Source: Avena insularis (taxonomy: Eukaryota; Streptophyta; Magnoliopsida; Poales; Poaceae). Taken from it: a DNA stretch of 64,000 nt. The notes beneath the pieces were generated by a model, which was given only the letters and a program-made list of their open reading frames with translations, searched no databases and had not been told where the DNA came from. The position numbers and the translations under genes were made by a program. Below, one piece after another: positions 35,484-49,060 of the stretch (position 1 is the stretch's first letter; every line of letters begins with the position of its first letter). The stretch covers positions 464,598,740 to 464,662,739 of the forward strand of contig CM042686.1 in the NCBI GenBank assembly GCA_023614405.1. The letters are read 5' to 3'.

Positions 35484-38400
35484 TGTAACATCCCAGAACT
35501 TTAATCCAAGCTTATCAAGATCCAAATCCTCAAAATTAGGGTTAACAAAAACTTTTCCATTTAAAAATATGAAAGCATCCATGTGTAGGTGCATTTGAAT
35601 TAGGAGTTGATTTGAATTGCCATGGTTCTGTGATTCATTGCTTGTAAAATGTTTCTTAGGTGAAATAAACATCATCTAAATCATTCCCAAACTTTTCCCA
35701 AAGAAAAACAACTCAAAATGAATAAAAGGAGTAAATGGTCATTTTGGTCATTTTTATCCACTACACTACTTGGAGTGTTCCTAGCACTCATTTCCCAACA
35801 GAAATAATTCTGGATCTTTGCACCCCTTTCTAGTACACATAACGAGGTACCAAGGCCCACTTTGTGATCTGCCAAAAACATTCAAACACTATATTTAAAA
35901 GGCATTGGAAAATTGAATCTATTTCATATGGGAAGATCCCACTATTTCAAAAACCACTCAAATGAACTCCATTTTCAAATCCCAAGCAACCATAGATGTT
36001 TAAGCATGTGACAAACAACTCCACCAAAAATCATCTCAAAATTCAAAACTTGAATTCTTTCGGCCATTTTGTCAAACACCTTGTGTGCAAAAATCTGGAA
36101 AAATCACAAACACTATTGTGAGCAGTGTTTGGACCAATGTGGTCTCCCATTTTGCAACCAGAGCCACCCTAGTGCACCCCTACCCTTTGCTAGCCCGGCC
36201 AAGCCCTGTGCACACGACCAAATGGTCATGGCCATTAAGGCCGAGCACCTTGAGCACCCTCACCGGCGACAGCGCGCCACAGCAGCCGCCAGCCTCGCCC
36301 ACCATGTCCAACACGTCGCCCGTGGTCCACCTCCACCGTCCAACTAGCCCCAGCCCAAGGACAGCGACCAGAACGGCCAGGAACCGCCGCGCCCGGAGCC
36401 TGTCGACCATTCCGACGCCGCCTGCAGAGAGCGCCCTGTCCCCGCGTAGCCAGACCTCGCCTAGCTCCAGCCGCCCGTCTACACGATCCCCACCAGCCTA
36501 GCAAGCTAACGGACATGCCCAATCCCCCGACCGTGCCCCGTAGTCACTGGCCGCCGTGAAACTCGCCGTCGTCAGAGACTTAGTGCGTGCCACACTCTTC
36601 ACTTTCCCTGACCGCAAACCACTGCACAAGCACCACCATGATACTCTCCAGGGCACCACCCACCGTCCTAGCGCACCGCCCACGCCTCTAGCTCCCTGTG
36701 TCATCGTCACCGGCGAGCACCACCCATGCTTCTCTGCTGCTCAGTCGACCCTATATAAAGCGGCCACCCCAGCACCATTTCTCCACACTCCCACACTCCT
36801 CACCTCCCATTGAACCTTACCCACCCCTCGCCGAAGCCGCTCGAGCTCTGTCTCGCCGGAATTGAAACCAAAGCCGCCGCAGCAGTAGGAGAAGGGCGTT
36901 GGTAATTTAGAGCACCCCAAGCTCCACCGCAACCGCACCTCGCCTCACCGTCGTCTACCAGCCCGTTTGCCCGCCTCGCCGACCTTGATGGATCCCTGGT
37001 ATGCCCCCAATCGACCCCCACCGCCTCGGCTAGGTCATGTTCTCGCCGGAGTGATCCGTCATCGACGATGACTCACCACCGTTGGATCTTCTTTAGATCG
37101 TGTGGCCCAGGATGCTAGATACCATTTCGGTTAGGTTGTGCCGCTGACCGGTGGAGCCGCTGTCGAGGCAGCCACAGCTGCATCTTGCGTAGCTGGGCCG
37201 GCCTAGTTAGTACCCGCGCGTGTGAAAATTTCAAATTTAGTTTTTTCTATTTAGAGTTAATCTAGTTTCTATCCACTAGTTTAAAAATCAATTCTGGGAG
37301 TTTGATAAATCCAAATTGCATGAAACCAATATTTCCTGAAAAGTATTGAAATTATCTATCCAAGCCCGTTGGATTTAATTCAAATAGAGTTATAGAGCTC
37401 TCCTAGTAAAAGTAAGAAAACAGAAGCATTTGCACCTTGCAACATTTTTATAAAATCAACTAAGATAGATTTTGAGTTGATTCCAACTCTCAAAATTCAC
37501 ATTTCATCATACCTATCTGAATATGTAATAATATTAAGGTTTACATCCAGTGACTTTGGACTAGTACCAAAATAATGCTATATAGGCATTTCTAGTCACA
37601 TTAAATCATTAAATAATGAACCTAAACCAAAGTAATTATGATCCAACCCTTAAATCCCATTCCCACATGTTAGAATATGTGGTGATGACATGTGTCCACA
37701 TGATCCCATATTTTAAGTGGTGAATATTAAATCTTAGTTAATTTTTCAATGAGTAGAAATTACTTTTATAAAATAAAAAGGAGGAAACTATGGAATAAAA
37801 CCTGTGATGCTTGTGATGATAATAGATCATCAATTGTGTGCCTTAGAGTACTAATTAGACTAGTTAAGTATTGTGTGGTGATTATGTACTCCGTATCTAT
37901 TTATAGAAGATAGTACCGACCAAGCTTACGAGGAGGAGGAGTGCTACCAAGAAGAAGAAGAAGAAAACTTCAACCACTACACCAACCAAGGCAAGCTAAC
38001 ACTTGCAAGTATTATACTTAGCAAGCCACCATTAACAATGCAAGCTATTGTTAGCAAGCTAGAATTAAGCTAGATGAATGAGCAAAGATGTCTTAGGCAT
38101 GCTTTGGTCACACCACTTTGACTATTACTACCCAAAGTATTACCTTATAAGTTTTACTTCCTTTACTTTACACAAAGCCCCTTACTTGTTTGAAGGTAGC
38201 ATAAAGAGTATAAAACTTGACCTTATTAGATAAACTTAAGATGTCATTCTATGGCATGAGATTGAACCCATCATCTTTCCATCTTAGTGAACACTCTTAA
38301 CTTAGTAGTTTAGAGTAGATCAAAACTTGAGTCACTTTATATGGGAACAATTGGTGAAAATGAATTATGAAAACCTTGGAATGATGAGTCATTCTATTGA

Positions 38401-39461
38401 GATGTTTTGACATGTGTTGAGAAACACAAATGGTTTATGATGATGAAAATGTTGAGGCATGAGCCTTAGCCCTTTTATAAAACTGATGGTTGGATTCGGA
38501 TGCGATACCATTCCAAATTTACCATACAACCACACTACCTGAATTGGGTAAGGCTTAGACGGAAGTTTATATGCATTAGTATTAGTTCCCTCACGGGAGA
38601 GGTTTGAGCTGAGGCTACCTCTCAATGTTGTCCACCTATGTAGTGCCCAAGATGACAGATGGTCATGGTTGGGAGGCCATGCTCATAGGAGAGGTGCTTA
38701 TACTAGGGTGTGTAAAGGAAAGGTTATGTTTGATTATCTGCATACTAAGTATGATGATTCAGGGTTATCCCTGACAGATGTATCGAATCTTGTGGTGAAA
38801 GTGTAACACCTTTGCAGAGTGTCAAACTATTCGAATAGACGCGTCCGCGGTTATGGACAGTTGGAATGGCCATACTGTTTCGTTGTCAGATGTTTTCAAA
38901 ACAACTTATGAATGAATGATGAATCTTGACTTGACCACAACAGGGTTGTGTTTATGATAATAGCTTCCCAACTTAAGTGATTCTAAAATTTTATTTTATC
39001 TTTCTTTGCTTTGGAACTCAGCTTAGGTTTCAAAGTTAACTTTATAGTTAAACTTAGATTTAGCACTTTAACTTAGCACTATACTACTTGTTAGTGGTAG
39101 TTTGCGAGTACTTAAAGAGTACTCATGGCTTTTGTCCCTGGCTATTATCATGGCCAGACTATGAAGGAGACTATCAAGAGGATGGCCAGCAGGACGGCTA
39201 TGATAACTAGGACTATCTGCCTTCGTCAGCATTGCCTGTGCCCTTGAAGATGGACCCCACCTCTATGCTTTATATTTATTTCCGCTGCTTGTTGTATTAA
39301 GACTAGATCATGAGATCCTTAATTGTGTAAGACCTTATGTATGGTTTGTAATGGATGATGTACTGTGATATCCAATCCGTTATGTCTCGCAAAAATGGTA
39401 ATCCTGGGATTGCGAGGTATGGCATAACGGGCATCTGGGATTAAAAATCCGGGTGTTGACA
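35484..39461 (+). mobile_element. Element D: giant solo LTR (4.0 kb) nested in C
   Basis: Starts TGTAACATCCC, ends GGGTGTTGACA, with perfect TSD CCGCG (35479-35483 and 39462-39466). It has one promoter-like centre: GC-rich upstream sequence, CTATATAAAG at 36751, and a GC-rich leader to about 37200. The rest is AT-rich and non-coding. The layout parallels element C, so both probably belong to related large-LTR families. The ORFs at 36069-37021 on both strands are fortuitous products of the GC-rich block. Confidence 0.82.
36751..36760 (+). promoter_or_regulatory. TATA box of giant LTR D
   Basis: CTATATAAAG sits between a CpG-rich upstream block and a C-rich leader, as expected for an LTR promoter reading to the right. 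Confidence 0.55.
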
Positions 39462-42400
39462 CCGCGACCCCACCTCCACGTCACTGCCACCTCACCTTCT
39501 TCCACCGTGGGGACGAACTTCCTCTCTCCCTCCCTCTGCCGTTTCTAATCGGCTCGAATTCGAGCGTTTCCGCGTTCAATTCTCCACTCTGACGACGCCC
39601 TCTTAACCGCCACTCCCTCCTCTCCGTTTCCCCTCACACCCTACCACCTGAGAGCCCCTAGGCTGCTCGAAATCGAGCTCGGACCGCCACAGACACCGAC
39701 GGACTCCGACGATGATTCTGGCGAGAATCCACTACCCCGCGCCCTCCTTTTTGTCCTATAAGCTCTGTCATGATCTGGCGCACCTACTGACACTTCCCAT
39801 GCATTTTTATGTGCCCCAGGACGACTCCACCGTCTCGGAGAGCGAGCTCTACCGTTGGCAAGAACTCCGGCGAGGAATCCTCGACAAAGCCGAGCGCCCC
39901 TTCATCCACCGCGACCATCCCCGAGACCACCTCGACCGCGGCAATCGCCGGTAATAGTCCACGGTCTCCCTGACCCACTAGAACCACCGGAGCGCCACCC
40001 ACCCAACGCGCCACCGCCGCGTCTTTGTCAAGTCTTCGAGATCCGTTGGATCTAGATCTAGCGGCTTAGATTAGACCACTTATCGAAAAGGTATCGACTG
40101 ATCTGGTTTGTCCATTTCCACTTAGAATCCAACGGCCCTTGTTGATCGATCCAACCGAATCGGTACCAGCCAATAGGAACACGCCATGTAGGCCTGAGCG
40201 TCTGTTTAAATTAGAAAATAGACAGAAAATATAATTAACTTAGAAATTCAATAACTTTTGATCCACAATTCAGAAAAATACAAATTTGGTGTCCATGGAT
40301 TCAAAAAATGAGAGCTTCACTGCCGAGACCTTATTTCTCCCTTTAGCTTCTGTAAAATAGAAGTTTTAGGCAGAACCTTTTTAGGAGTATTTTACCCATA
40401 AAAATTACTTTGTAAATTATTTTTGGGTGAATCTTTTTGCTATGGATTGAAAATTGAACCCTCTGTCCAGTAAGACCAAAATATAAGTTTATTTAACTAT
40501 ACATAATAACATGGAAATTATTTAGTGAGTTTGGCCTTTCCAAATACTAGAAATTATTGCTAATGGTTACAATTGCACAAATGGTTGCATTTGTAATCTT
40601 GCAAATATAAAATGTTCAGAAAACACTTAGTAATGTTCAAAGCCTTTGTTATAACAATTTTTACAATAAAAATTGCCATCTTGCATGCTTGCATATTTTG
40701 CATGATTTTGTATTGCCATTAGTGTTGATATTGTGCATGTTTTGTCTTGGTTGTTTTGTTTGATAGATTGTGTGGATTGTCAAGTGTGTTACTGCGAAGA
40801 GTGTACCAACACGACCAACTACTAAGGCAAGTGACACTATCATCCATGTCCTACTATTTCATTACACTTAGTGGAATTTTGTAGTATGCATGATAGGACT
40901 ACTATGTTACTATGCTATGCTATGTCCTATTAGGATATCCTTTATATATCCCTTAGTGGAAATACTATAGTTGTAGTATGCTTAGCCCTGCTATAGATTC
41001 AGGGTGGAATATACCATATTGTGATTATATGAAGTGTTGGAAAAATATATGTTTTGTATAATAAAACAAGTACTCAATGAATCACCTGGGTGGAAAGTGG
41101 ATACTCAGTTGTGAATAAGGTGGCAACGAAGGGAACCATATCTATGGCTATCTCTTTCATGTGTGCACTAGGAGAATACCACCCAGGAACTTAGAGTTTG
41201 AACATGTTTCTCGTATAGTGGCTTCCGTGTATAGCCACATGCCAAATGGGCTCTGGCTTAGTCAATTACATAGTGGAAGACCCATGCATTGGCACCTCTT
41301 CAGGTTAACTTGAATTATGTATTGGAGGTATATCCTTGCATTGGTGCCTGGTAGATGTGCTGGCATTATGTATTGGGAGGACTTCTATGGAAAGACTTTG
41401 TCACATTCTCGATCTGCCGGTACTTCATCTTGGTGTGTACTAATCCAGCAGCCACTGGTGGCGTTAAGACGAGATTGTGTATTGTGGGTAAAGTGTACAA
41501 CTTCTGCAGAAGATCAAATTCTAAGTACTTAGCCGTGTTCCCGGTTATGGACAACTCTGAGCAACTAAGGCTTGAAGCTATGGAAGATCTCGACATTCCA
41601 ATTTCTCAAACTAAAACTTGATGGTGTCAACAAGGGATTAGAAGAACTTGGAGTTTTCCAAGGAGTTCAGAAAGATGTTGAAAGATCAAAACTATTTTTC
41701 AAAGATAGGATAAAACCATGTTGCTTTCTGCAAATAAGCCTAAGCTCTACTTAGCCAAATATGCATGTAGTGATAGTCCAACTTATTCACAAACTTGTGA
41801 CACTTGCCAATACAATCAAAGTATTAACCCTTTGTGGCTGCAACCTATCATGTTGTAGGTATATTCTATGGATGAGTGAGGAACGATGATAGGATTACGA
41901 GTTTGCACCCAACATGTTTGCCTGTGGCACATGAAGATGAAGGACTCCATGCTTTACTTGTATTCTGCTGCTTTGTAATAGGATAGCCTATGGCTCTGAG
42001 TTTGTAATAAAGTATTCATATTCTGGATCATGCGATGTAATATGACCTTTGTATCTTGATATTACATCTTAAACTATGGGTGCTAGCTATTCGATCCAGG
42101 GACTAGCACTGTAATCATAGGGATTCGAACCAAGCCAGGTTCGGGTCTTTACACAAAGAAGTAAAAAATTGATTGTAGATTGATGGTAAAAGAAAGGACC
42201 GGGGTCCATAGTTCACTATTGGTGGCTCTCCTTAAGATAGATGACATGTTGGGTGAACAAATTACATCGGGGCAATTGACAAACATCGATAAAGCATACA
42301 AGCATATACTACTCATATTGACTCCTTTGAGACTTGATTGGGCATTACAACATTATACATAGACCGTAATCCAACTGCATCTATGACTAATAATCCACCT

Positions 42401-43430
42401 TCAGGTTATCATATGAACCCCCTCCAATATTAAGTTGCAAGCAACGGATAATTTCATTACGCATTGCGTGTAAAGTAAACAATATGATTGTTCTATGAAC
42501 AAAGGATTGTTGTTTTCTCCCTAGTAGCAACAACACATCTAGTACCTTAGAGATTTCTGTCACTTCCCCAGGTTACTAGAGGCATCAACCCACTATCGAG
42601 CATAAATACTAACTCTTGGAGTTGCTAGCATCTACTTGGCCAAGATAGCTACTAACAACGGAAAGCATGCAAGATCACAAATAACAAAGACATGATAGAA
42701 TCAATAATCAATCTGAAATAGCATCTCAATATCCATCGGATCCCCGCAAACACAACATGTAGGAATTACAAATAGATGATCTTGATCATGAACGGAGCTC
42801 ACAAGATCTAAACATGATAGCACAAAGGAGGATAACCAGCCATCTAGCTACTACATGGACCCATAGTCCAGAGATGAACTACTCACGCATCACACCGGAG
42901 GCTTGCATGATGATGAATAAGGCCTCCAAGGTGATTTCCCCTCTCCGGCAGGGTGCCGGGAAGAGCTTCAGATCCCTCCCGATCTAGGGATAGAGATGAC
43001 GGCGGCTACAAATTCTTTCATGGAATTTTGATCGGGTACTTAGGGTTTCTGTATCGGAGGGAGTGGGGAGGCCAAGGGGGTGCTTGGGGCGGCTAGACCA
43101 CCCCCTGGGGCGGGCCAGGCCTGGCCGCATGGGTAGGTGGTGTGGACGGGCCCCAGCCCCTCTCCATCTCGTATTCTGGCTCCTGGTGTCCCTCGGTGAA
43201 AAACTGACTTTGGCTTTTATCCCGTCCAATTCCGAGAATATTTATTTTCTAACTTTCCTGGAATCAAATCACAGCAGAAAATAGGCAGCTGACACTGTAG
43301 CTCTTGTTAATAGGTTAGTCCAAGAAATCATATGAAAAGTACTCCAAAGTGTGGACAAAACATAAGAAAGTAGATAAAACCAAGCATGGAACATCAAAAA
43401 TTATGGATACATTAGCAACGTATCACTACC

Positions 43431-43590
43431 CCACAGCTACAAAGATGTTTTCGTTAACTACCTCATGGAAGGGAAAGAGTTTACCTTCCTTGAGTCCATG
43501 GCTCATATGAGAACCCGAAATGTAGTGGCTGCTCCAGGGGCTGTCATCAATGGGAAATCTATATATTCGATATACAAAAGTTATAAATGT
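43431..43590 (+). pseudogene. Copia element 2 gag, continuation after element B
   Basis: Coding frame resumes directly after the second CTACC TSD and is open for about 45-50 codons (SYKDVFVNYLMEGKEF and onward) before decaying. This is the right half of the gag split at 27239. Confidence 0.65.
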
Positions 43591-46527
43591 TTAATTTCAA
43601 ACACTTATAGCAGTTTATGAAGTATTTGATACTTGTACTGTTTTGACCTGCTGCTTGAGAAGTTATTGAAGGAGTGGGCGCGACAACGCGTGTTGATGGC
43701 AAACAAGATGCTAACGATGCTCTCCTTCAGAAGTTATCATTTGGATTAGAAGTTTTGAATAAATTTGTAATCGATGAGGTGAACTACATTAGTATTTGCA
43801 AGACAATTATTCATATGAATTCAATACAAATCAATTGTTTTATTCCTATGAGTAATATCTTTTATGTTCACGGTTTTCATTATGAATAAGTTATTCATAT
43901 TTTGATCTTGATGATAGAAATTTAAATGTTTATAAGGTTATGAAAATGCCAAAGAATATTCGAAACTTCATAATGACATCATCTTGAATGACACTATTGT
44001 GTTTAGTCATATTGGTACATGTAAAAGGATTCGTAAGTGATGAAACCATGGTCTTAAAGATACTTGATCTTTTGACACATACAAACCATGCCCGTGTTAG
44101 GCAAAATGACTAAAACTCCACATTCTAGTAAAACAGAGTGTGTGTTAAATAATTAGATGTCATACATGATGATATGTTGTATTGTTCAACGAATGGTGGG
44201 TATCATTATTTCATGAAACTTCATTGTGAATCTAAGCGAATAAATGTATTCACTGAATGAGACACAAGTCTGAAACTACTTGTTGTGAACAAAGAATTTT
44301 ATAATGAAGAAGAATATTGAATTAACAAGACTATGCATCTTTATGATTTGATCAAAACGACAAGTATTTGAAGTTGTGATTTAGGCATATAAGACTTGTG
44401 GAAAGTGTTCCACAAATTACAATGCTAAGAATGTGTCAATGTGTTGACATGTATAAAGAATTGTAATCATACAGTATTATATAGTGTATGGTCTAAATTA
44501 ATCACTTATCGTGTTAGCATTAGCATATTAGAGAAGATAGATTAGAATAGCAAACACTTACTTATTGTATAAAGAATCATCAAGGATTCGTGGAAACAAC
44601 ACCATACGTGTATGGCACATTGTGGTTTCCAGAAATTCTAGAGTTATGTGATAATTCAGAATTAGAATGAATAAAACTTTGTAGTGTATTCCTAGGCAAC
44701 TAAGAATACGTATTCCACAACTGCAACCAAAGGAGCAAAACTTGTATTGCCCAAGGTGGTGATTTATCAAGAAGACATTCTCAATAAAAGAGTTGATGGA
44801 TAAAGGTGAAAACTCAAATAAGGTTGAGAACCTTGCCTCCAAATGTTAGAGTAGCGTAATAGAATTTATTAAGGAAATAAACTCTACAAATATAGGAGAA
44901 ACTAATGATAATGATCAAAAGTTTCAGTGCGAGCTTTTACTTAAAGAATGTAGGATTCATGAATAAGTTTCGCCTCATTGCAGAATTGAATTTATGATTC
45001 ACTTGTCATGTTAATGGAACAATGGCATACCTACAAACTAAAAAGAAGCGATGGTGAACCCAAATATGAGAAATGACTTAGTGTCATGAAATCCTATACA
45101 TTAAGTTACATACAAGATGGTAAAGTAAAATGTTACTTGATCTTATCAAAGTAAAGATGTTACTTGATCTTCCCAAAGGGACTACTAGAGTAAATGATCA
45201 TGGGGCAAGGTTGAAAGTGTTCGTGCCTCCATACTAAAGTTCATAGATTCTCTAGAGAATCTCAAGGAAGAAATGAAACTTAAAGTAAGACATAAATCTT
45301 GATTTGTGTCAAGAAATGTCTTGAAAAAATTCAAATGGTTGACTATAATTTGTAGCAATGCTTAAGTCGGACAACTGGAATCTCGTAGCTGGAATTCTAA
45401 ATTTGATGAATGATCAAAGGATTTTGGGATTGTGCCTGGAATATTGAGAAGACCTACATTTACAATAAACTAAGTGGGAGCTAAGAGAGTTCCATACTCG
45501 TATATGTAACTGACATATTTGAGTGGGAGCTTGATGAAACATTCATATATGTGATTGACATATTATGAATGGTATAGTAGGTATTAGTAGATATTAGAGA
45601 ATATTAAGTAGATGAATTTGAATGAATATTGAACATTGAAATCTATCAAGATAAATTGATATGTTTAATGGCATTAATTCGGAATGTTTTCCTACATTGG
45701 ATTCTGAAGAATTTTAGAATGGAACAAGTTAAGGAGGAAGTTCTTACTTGTCTAACTAGGTGAAGCATTGAGATTGTCTCGATACAAAGATGGTTAAAAT
45801 AAGGAAAGGATATGTAACATCTACTATGCCTAAGTCATAGGTTCCATCTTGTAAAACCATGTCGTATACTCGATATAATGTGACCCAAGTCCTTAACCTC
45901 AAAAACATGTTCTGAAGTGATCTCTGAGAGAATCACCAAACAAGGACTTGAGTATTGTATTTAGTGTCTAGAGAGAACCGGAGGTATACATCTGGTCTGT
46001 AAAGGATGGTGAACTTGATCGTAAAAGTTTACGTTAGGAAGTTCTACCCAACCTAGATGATTGGAATTCTCACAACATTGAGTGCCTTAAATAAGATAAG
46101 CGTGGTTAGATATCGAAGTGGCATTTAGTGCACTATCGATTAGATTTACATTGACAAAGAAGTATATGAATACTTCAAACCGTAAAATATGTAACGTTGT
46201 GGATGGGGAAGTCCATCTTCCCACAGAGTGTGTTCCCAATGCCCATGACAATGAAAACATTATCTTTTGATTGACTAATCAGATGTCATGGCAGAAGGAA
46301 CAAAAACAACACTCTGATGCTGAAACATAGATATTTATACCGTAGGGTTATCATGTGATGATAAAGGGAAATGCCAAATTAGGTGACATTAAAAAACTCG
46401 AAAAGACATAAGGATCTGTATGGTACAGTCCATAGACGATACCTCTTCCATGAGCAGGCATGATCATAACACCACAAGTTATGGTGTAATGATTCGTTCA
46501 AATGCAACTAGTTTATTTGTACTCTAG
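43591..46527 (+). other. Copia element 2 interior, decayed, no gene recognised
   Basis: 2.9 kb of AT-rich sequence with stops in all frames. Short phrases look copia-derived, but no RT, RNase H or integrase motif survives. The 71-94-aa ORFs at 43674 (+) and 44558 (-) show nothing recognisable. Confidence 0.55.
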
Positions 46528-46541
46528 TGCAAGAGGGAGAC
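46528..46541 (+). other. Copia element 2 polypurine tract
   Basis: GTGCAAGAGGGAGAC-type tract immediately before the 3' LTR, in the position and form usual for this copia group. Confidence 0.8.
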
Positions 46542-47771
46542 TGTTGGAAATATGCCCTAGAGACAAATAATAATATAGATTATTGACATATTTCATTAAG
46601 TTCATAATAGGTTTTATATCATGCTATAACTGTATTGATAGGAACGTCAATACACGTGTGATATGTAAACCACCAAAGTCCCTAGTGATCCTCTAGACAC
46701 TGGTTCATTGGTCAATCGATGATCGAGATTTCCCGATCATGGACATTTATGTCAATTAACAATGGGGACATTTCATTCAGTGAATGAAAGTGATGGACAT
46801 ACCCAACATAGGAATTGTAACATGATCAAGTCATGAAGTTCAACGTTACAATGACTGGAAATGTAGTAACCAGTTCGTTAGACCGTGAGACCATATCAAT
46901 CACTTTCACTCCAGAATACGTAGATAGCATAAAACGTCACACGGTGACACGGTGATCATAAAGGTGTGTTCAGGTATTCAGAGGGGCATGTAGAAGCATT
47001 ATGTGTCAAGAGCAGGATTTTTCCATCCACATGACAAAAAGATACTCTAAGCCACGGGGATGACGTGACATCCATAAAGCTGTAGCATGTGACTAGGTCA
47101 CGGGGATGGCATGTCTCGGAATGAGTAAACTTATACTTGTCGGTAACAAGATTGAACACGACATGGAAATGTCGTTGATCTAATCTCAGACAAGTAAAGC
47201 ATCGAAGTAACAAGGTAATTGGACACTATCTTTCATGGTTCAACGATAAAGATTCTCGTGGAAAGCACATGGGTCATCATGGGCATCAGGTCTCGCTGAT
47301 GATCATTGGTTCAAGAGAGGTCTTGACCATGTATACAGTGTTCCTGACCCGTAGGATAACACACTTAAGGGTTTGACAATACTCTGATATCATTTTGGTA
47401 TCATAGGAATCACTGAAGAAAAGAGAAGGGAAAACCGGAAGGGTTCCGAGAAAGTCCGGTGGGTTTCCAGATTGTTCGAAAGGAGGTCCGGTGCAACAGG
47501 TATTAAATAGTATGTAAATATATGTTAATTACTGAATTATACATGTATTTATATTTATTTAATAATTTAAATATGATTTAATGGGGAAGCCCACCTAATG
47601 GGCCAATTCCCGGAGGGAAAAAGGGCCCAAGAGGGGGTTGCCGCCCTAGGAGGGGCCGTCGGCCACATGTGGGCTGCTCCCCACGTGGGGCTCATGTGGG
47701 GGATGGCCGGAGCGCCTCCGCACCACCTCCCTTGATTATTCCCACCCCGAGACTTTGAGGGAGGGAGTACC
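46542..47771 (+). repeat. Copia element 2 3' LTR, truncated
   Basis: Matches the first ~1210 bp of the 5' LTR to 'gagggagggagtacc', then stops about 15 bases before the TATA position. The promoter, R/U5 portion and TSD are missing, replaced by CACTA repeat text. Scattered substitutions and small indels separate it from the 5' copy. Confidence 0.88.
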
Positions 47772-48942
47772 GTGGAAACTTGTTCGGACCGTTTTTTATG
47801 TCTTACGCCCGTTTCCAAATTTTCCCGTTTCAAACTATGGTCAAAACGGTGAGCATGGAGATAGGGGATGAGCCTCGCTAAGACTTGGATTGGATCTCTA
47901 AAGAAACATCATATTGTGAGTCTAAAAATGATTTTTTTTCAAAAAAATCATGCGCATTAGATCATGTACATGTAGTTCAAACTGGACCCACTTCTAGTGA
48001 TTCGGTAGACATTTGTCTTTTTTACCCGGGGTAAAAGGAAATGTTTGAGATACCCCAGTTGGGACATCGTCTATGTAAGGTGGTCTAGTATTTTTGAAAA
48101 ATGGGGTGGTAGCCTTTTGAATTAGCACTTTGGTGGTTGCTTTATAAAACGCCCTGTTTTTTGGACTCGTAAAATGGAAAATGGCTTTTTCGTGCAACGA
48201 AATGGAACACTTCCTCCTGCAACGTTGTTCGCCATCCCAAGATACACATGAGTGCACAAATGGGAACACTAACACAAACTATGTTGCGATTCTGGCCATA
48301 ACATTGGTCATTTGTTCCGAAAGCCATGAAACCTCGAACATGATAGCTTATTTTGAGAAGGAATTTTCGAGATGCGATCAATATACCAAGTTTGGTATTT
48401 TTCCTTGCAACTATGTCTCATAATATGACACCACGTGAAGGATTTACATTGTTCAGACCGTTTTTGAATTTCTTATGCCTGTTTCCAGTTTTCCCATTTC
48501 AAACTATGGATAAGCAGGCATGAAGATAGGGGATGAGCCTTGCTTAAAAGTGCATTGGATCTGTAAAGAAACATCATATTGTGAGTCTAAAATTAGATCA
48601 TGTACCTATATTTCAAACCGGACCCAGTTCCTTACAAGTCTTCCTTTAAAAAAATCATGAGCATTAGATCATGTGTTTCCCAACATGGCAATCAATGTCT
48701 TGGAGGCCAGACATTATTATTCTTTATTTAAAAATTATTTACCATTTAAAAACCCTTTTATGATTTATCATTTAAAAACTCTTTTAAAAATGATAAATAT
48801 TCTTTATTTCTTTTATTTAATAGATATTCTTTATTTCATTTATTAGATATATATTCTTTATTTTTTTTATTCACATTTTAATATACAATAAGACAGGAAC
48901 TAGAATGTATACTACAATATTCAAATATAATTTTTGAAAGGA
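47772..48942 (+). repeat. CACTA repeat units, copies 2 and 3, and AT-rich tail
   Basis: Copy 2 starts partway through the unit (47772) and copy 3 runs to about 48660. Corresponding points (TGTTC at 47781 and 48450) are 669 bp apart. Both match copy 1 at 23391-23905. 48680-48900 is AT-rich with ATTCTTTATTT repeats. ORFs at 47994-48423 are shadows. No gene is seen. Confidence 0.75.
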
Positions 48943-49060
48943 CCTTTAGTCCTGGGTCATGCCAAGACCCGTGACTAAAGGTGGACGGTTGGCGCATGGC
49001 CTCTAGGCTGCTGCCAAAACTCTTTAGTCACGGGTCGTGGCATGACCCGGGGCTATAGGC
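48943..49060. repeat. Two CTTTAGTC hairpins, CACTA-type subterminal motif
   Basis: Inverted repeats at 48943-48981 and 49021-49060, built on CCTTTAGTC...GACTAAAGG with GGGTC/GACCC inside. Such stem-loops are common in grass CACTA elements. They mark this stretch as CACTA-derived. Confidence 0.6.

Larger units (their letters stand above)
34711..42153 (+). mobile_element. Element C: giant solo LTR (about 3.5 kb without D)
   Basis: Starts TGTCACATCCC, ends GGGTCTTTACA, with perfect TSD CAAAG (34706-34710 and 42154-42158). After subtracting element D it is 3.46 kb with no internal direct LTR pair, PBS or ORF. The simplest reading is a solo LTR of a large-LTR (LARD-like) family. Its middle (39467-40060) is GC-rich and leader-like. 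The remainder (40060-42153) is AT-rich and non-coding. ORFs of 60-88 aa here carry no domains. Confidence 0.8.
34403..43425 (-). repeat. Element B 5' LTR, split by solo LTR C
   Basis: LTR text occupies 34403-34710 and 42159-43425 (about 1.58 kb once C and one TSD copy are removed). The minus-strand 5' end is TGATACGTTGC at 43425. The outer 3' end TGCGGACTCATG resembles TGCTAACTCGTG at 27240. Confidence 0.88.

Noticed and set aside
36069..37021. ORFs of 65-138 aa as host genes
   Set aside because: They occur on both strands of the GC-rich centre of solo LTR D, are low-complexity Pro/Ser/Arg-rich, and have no domains.
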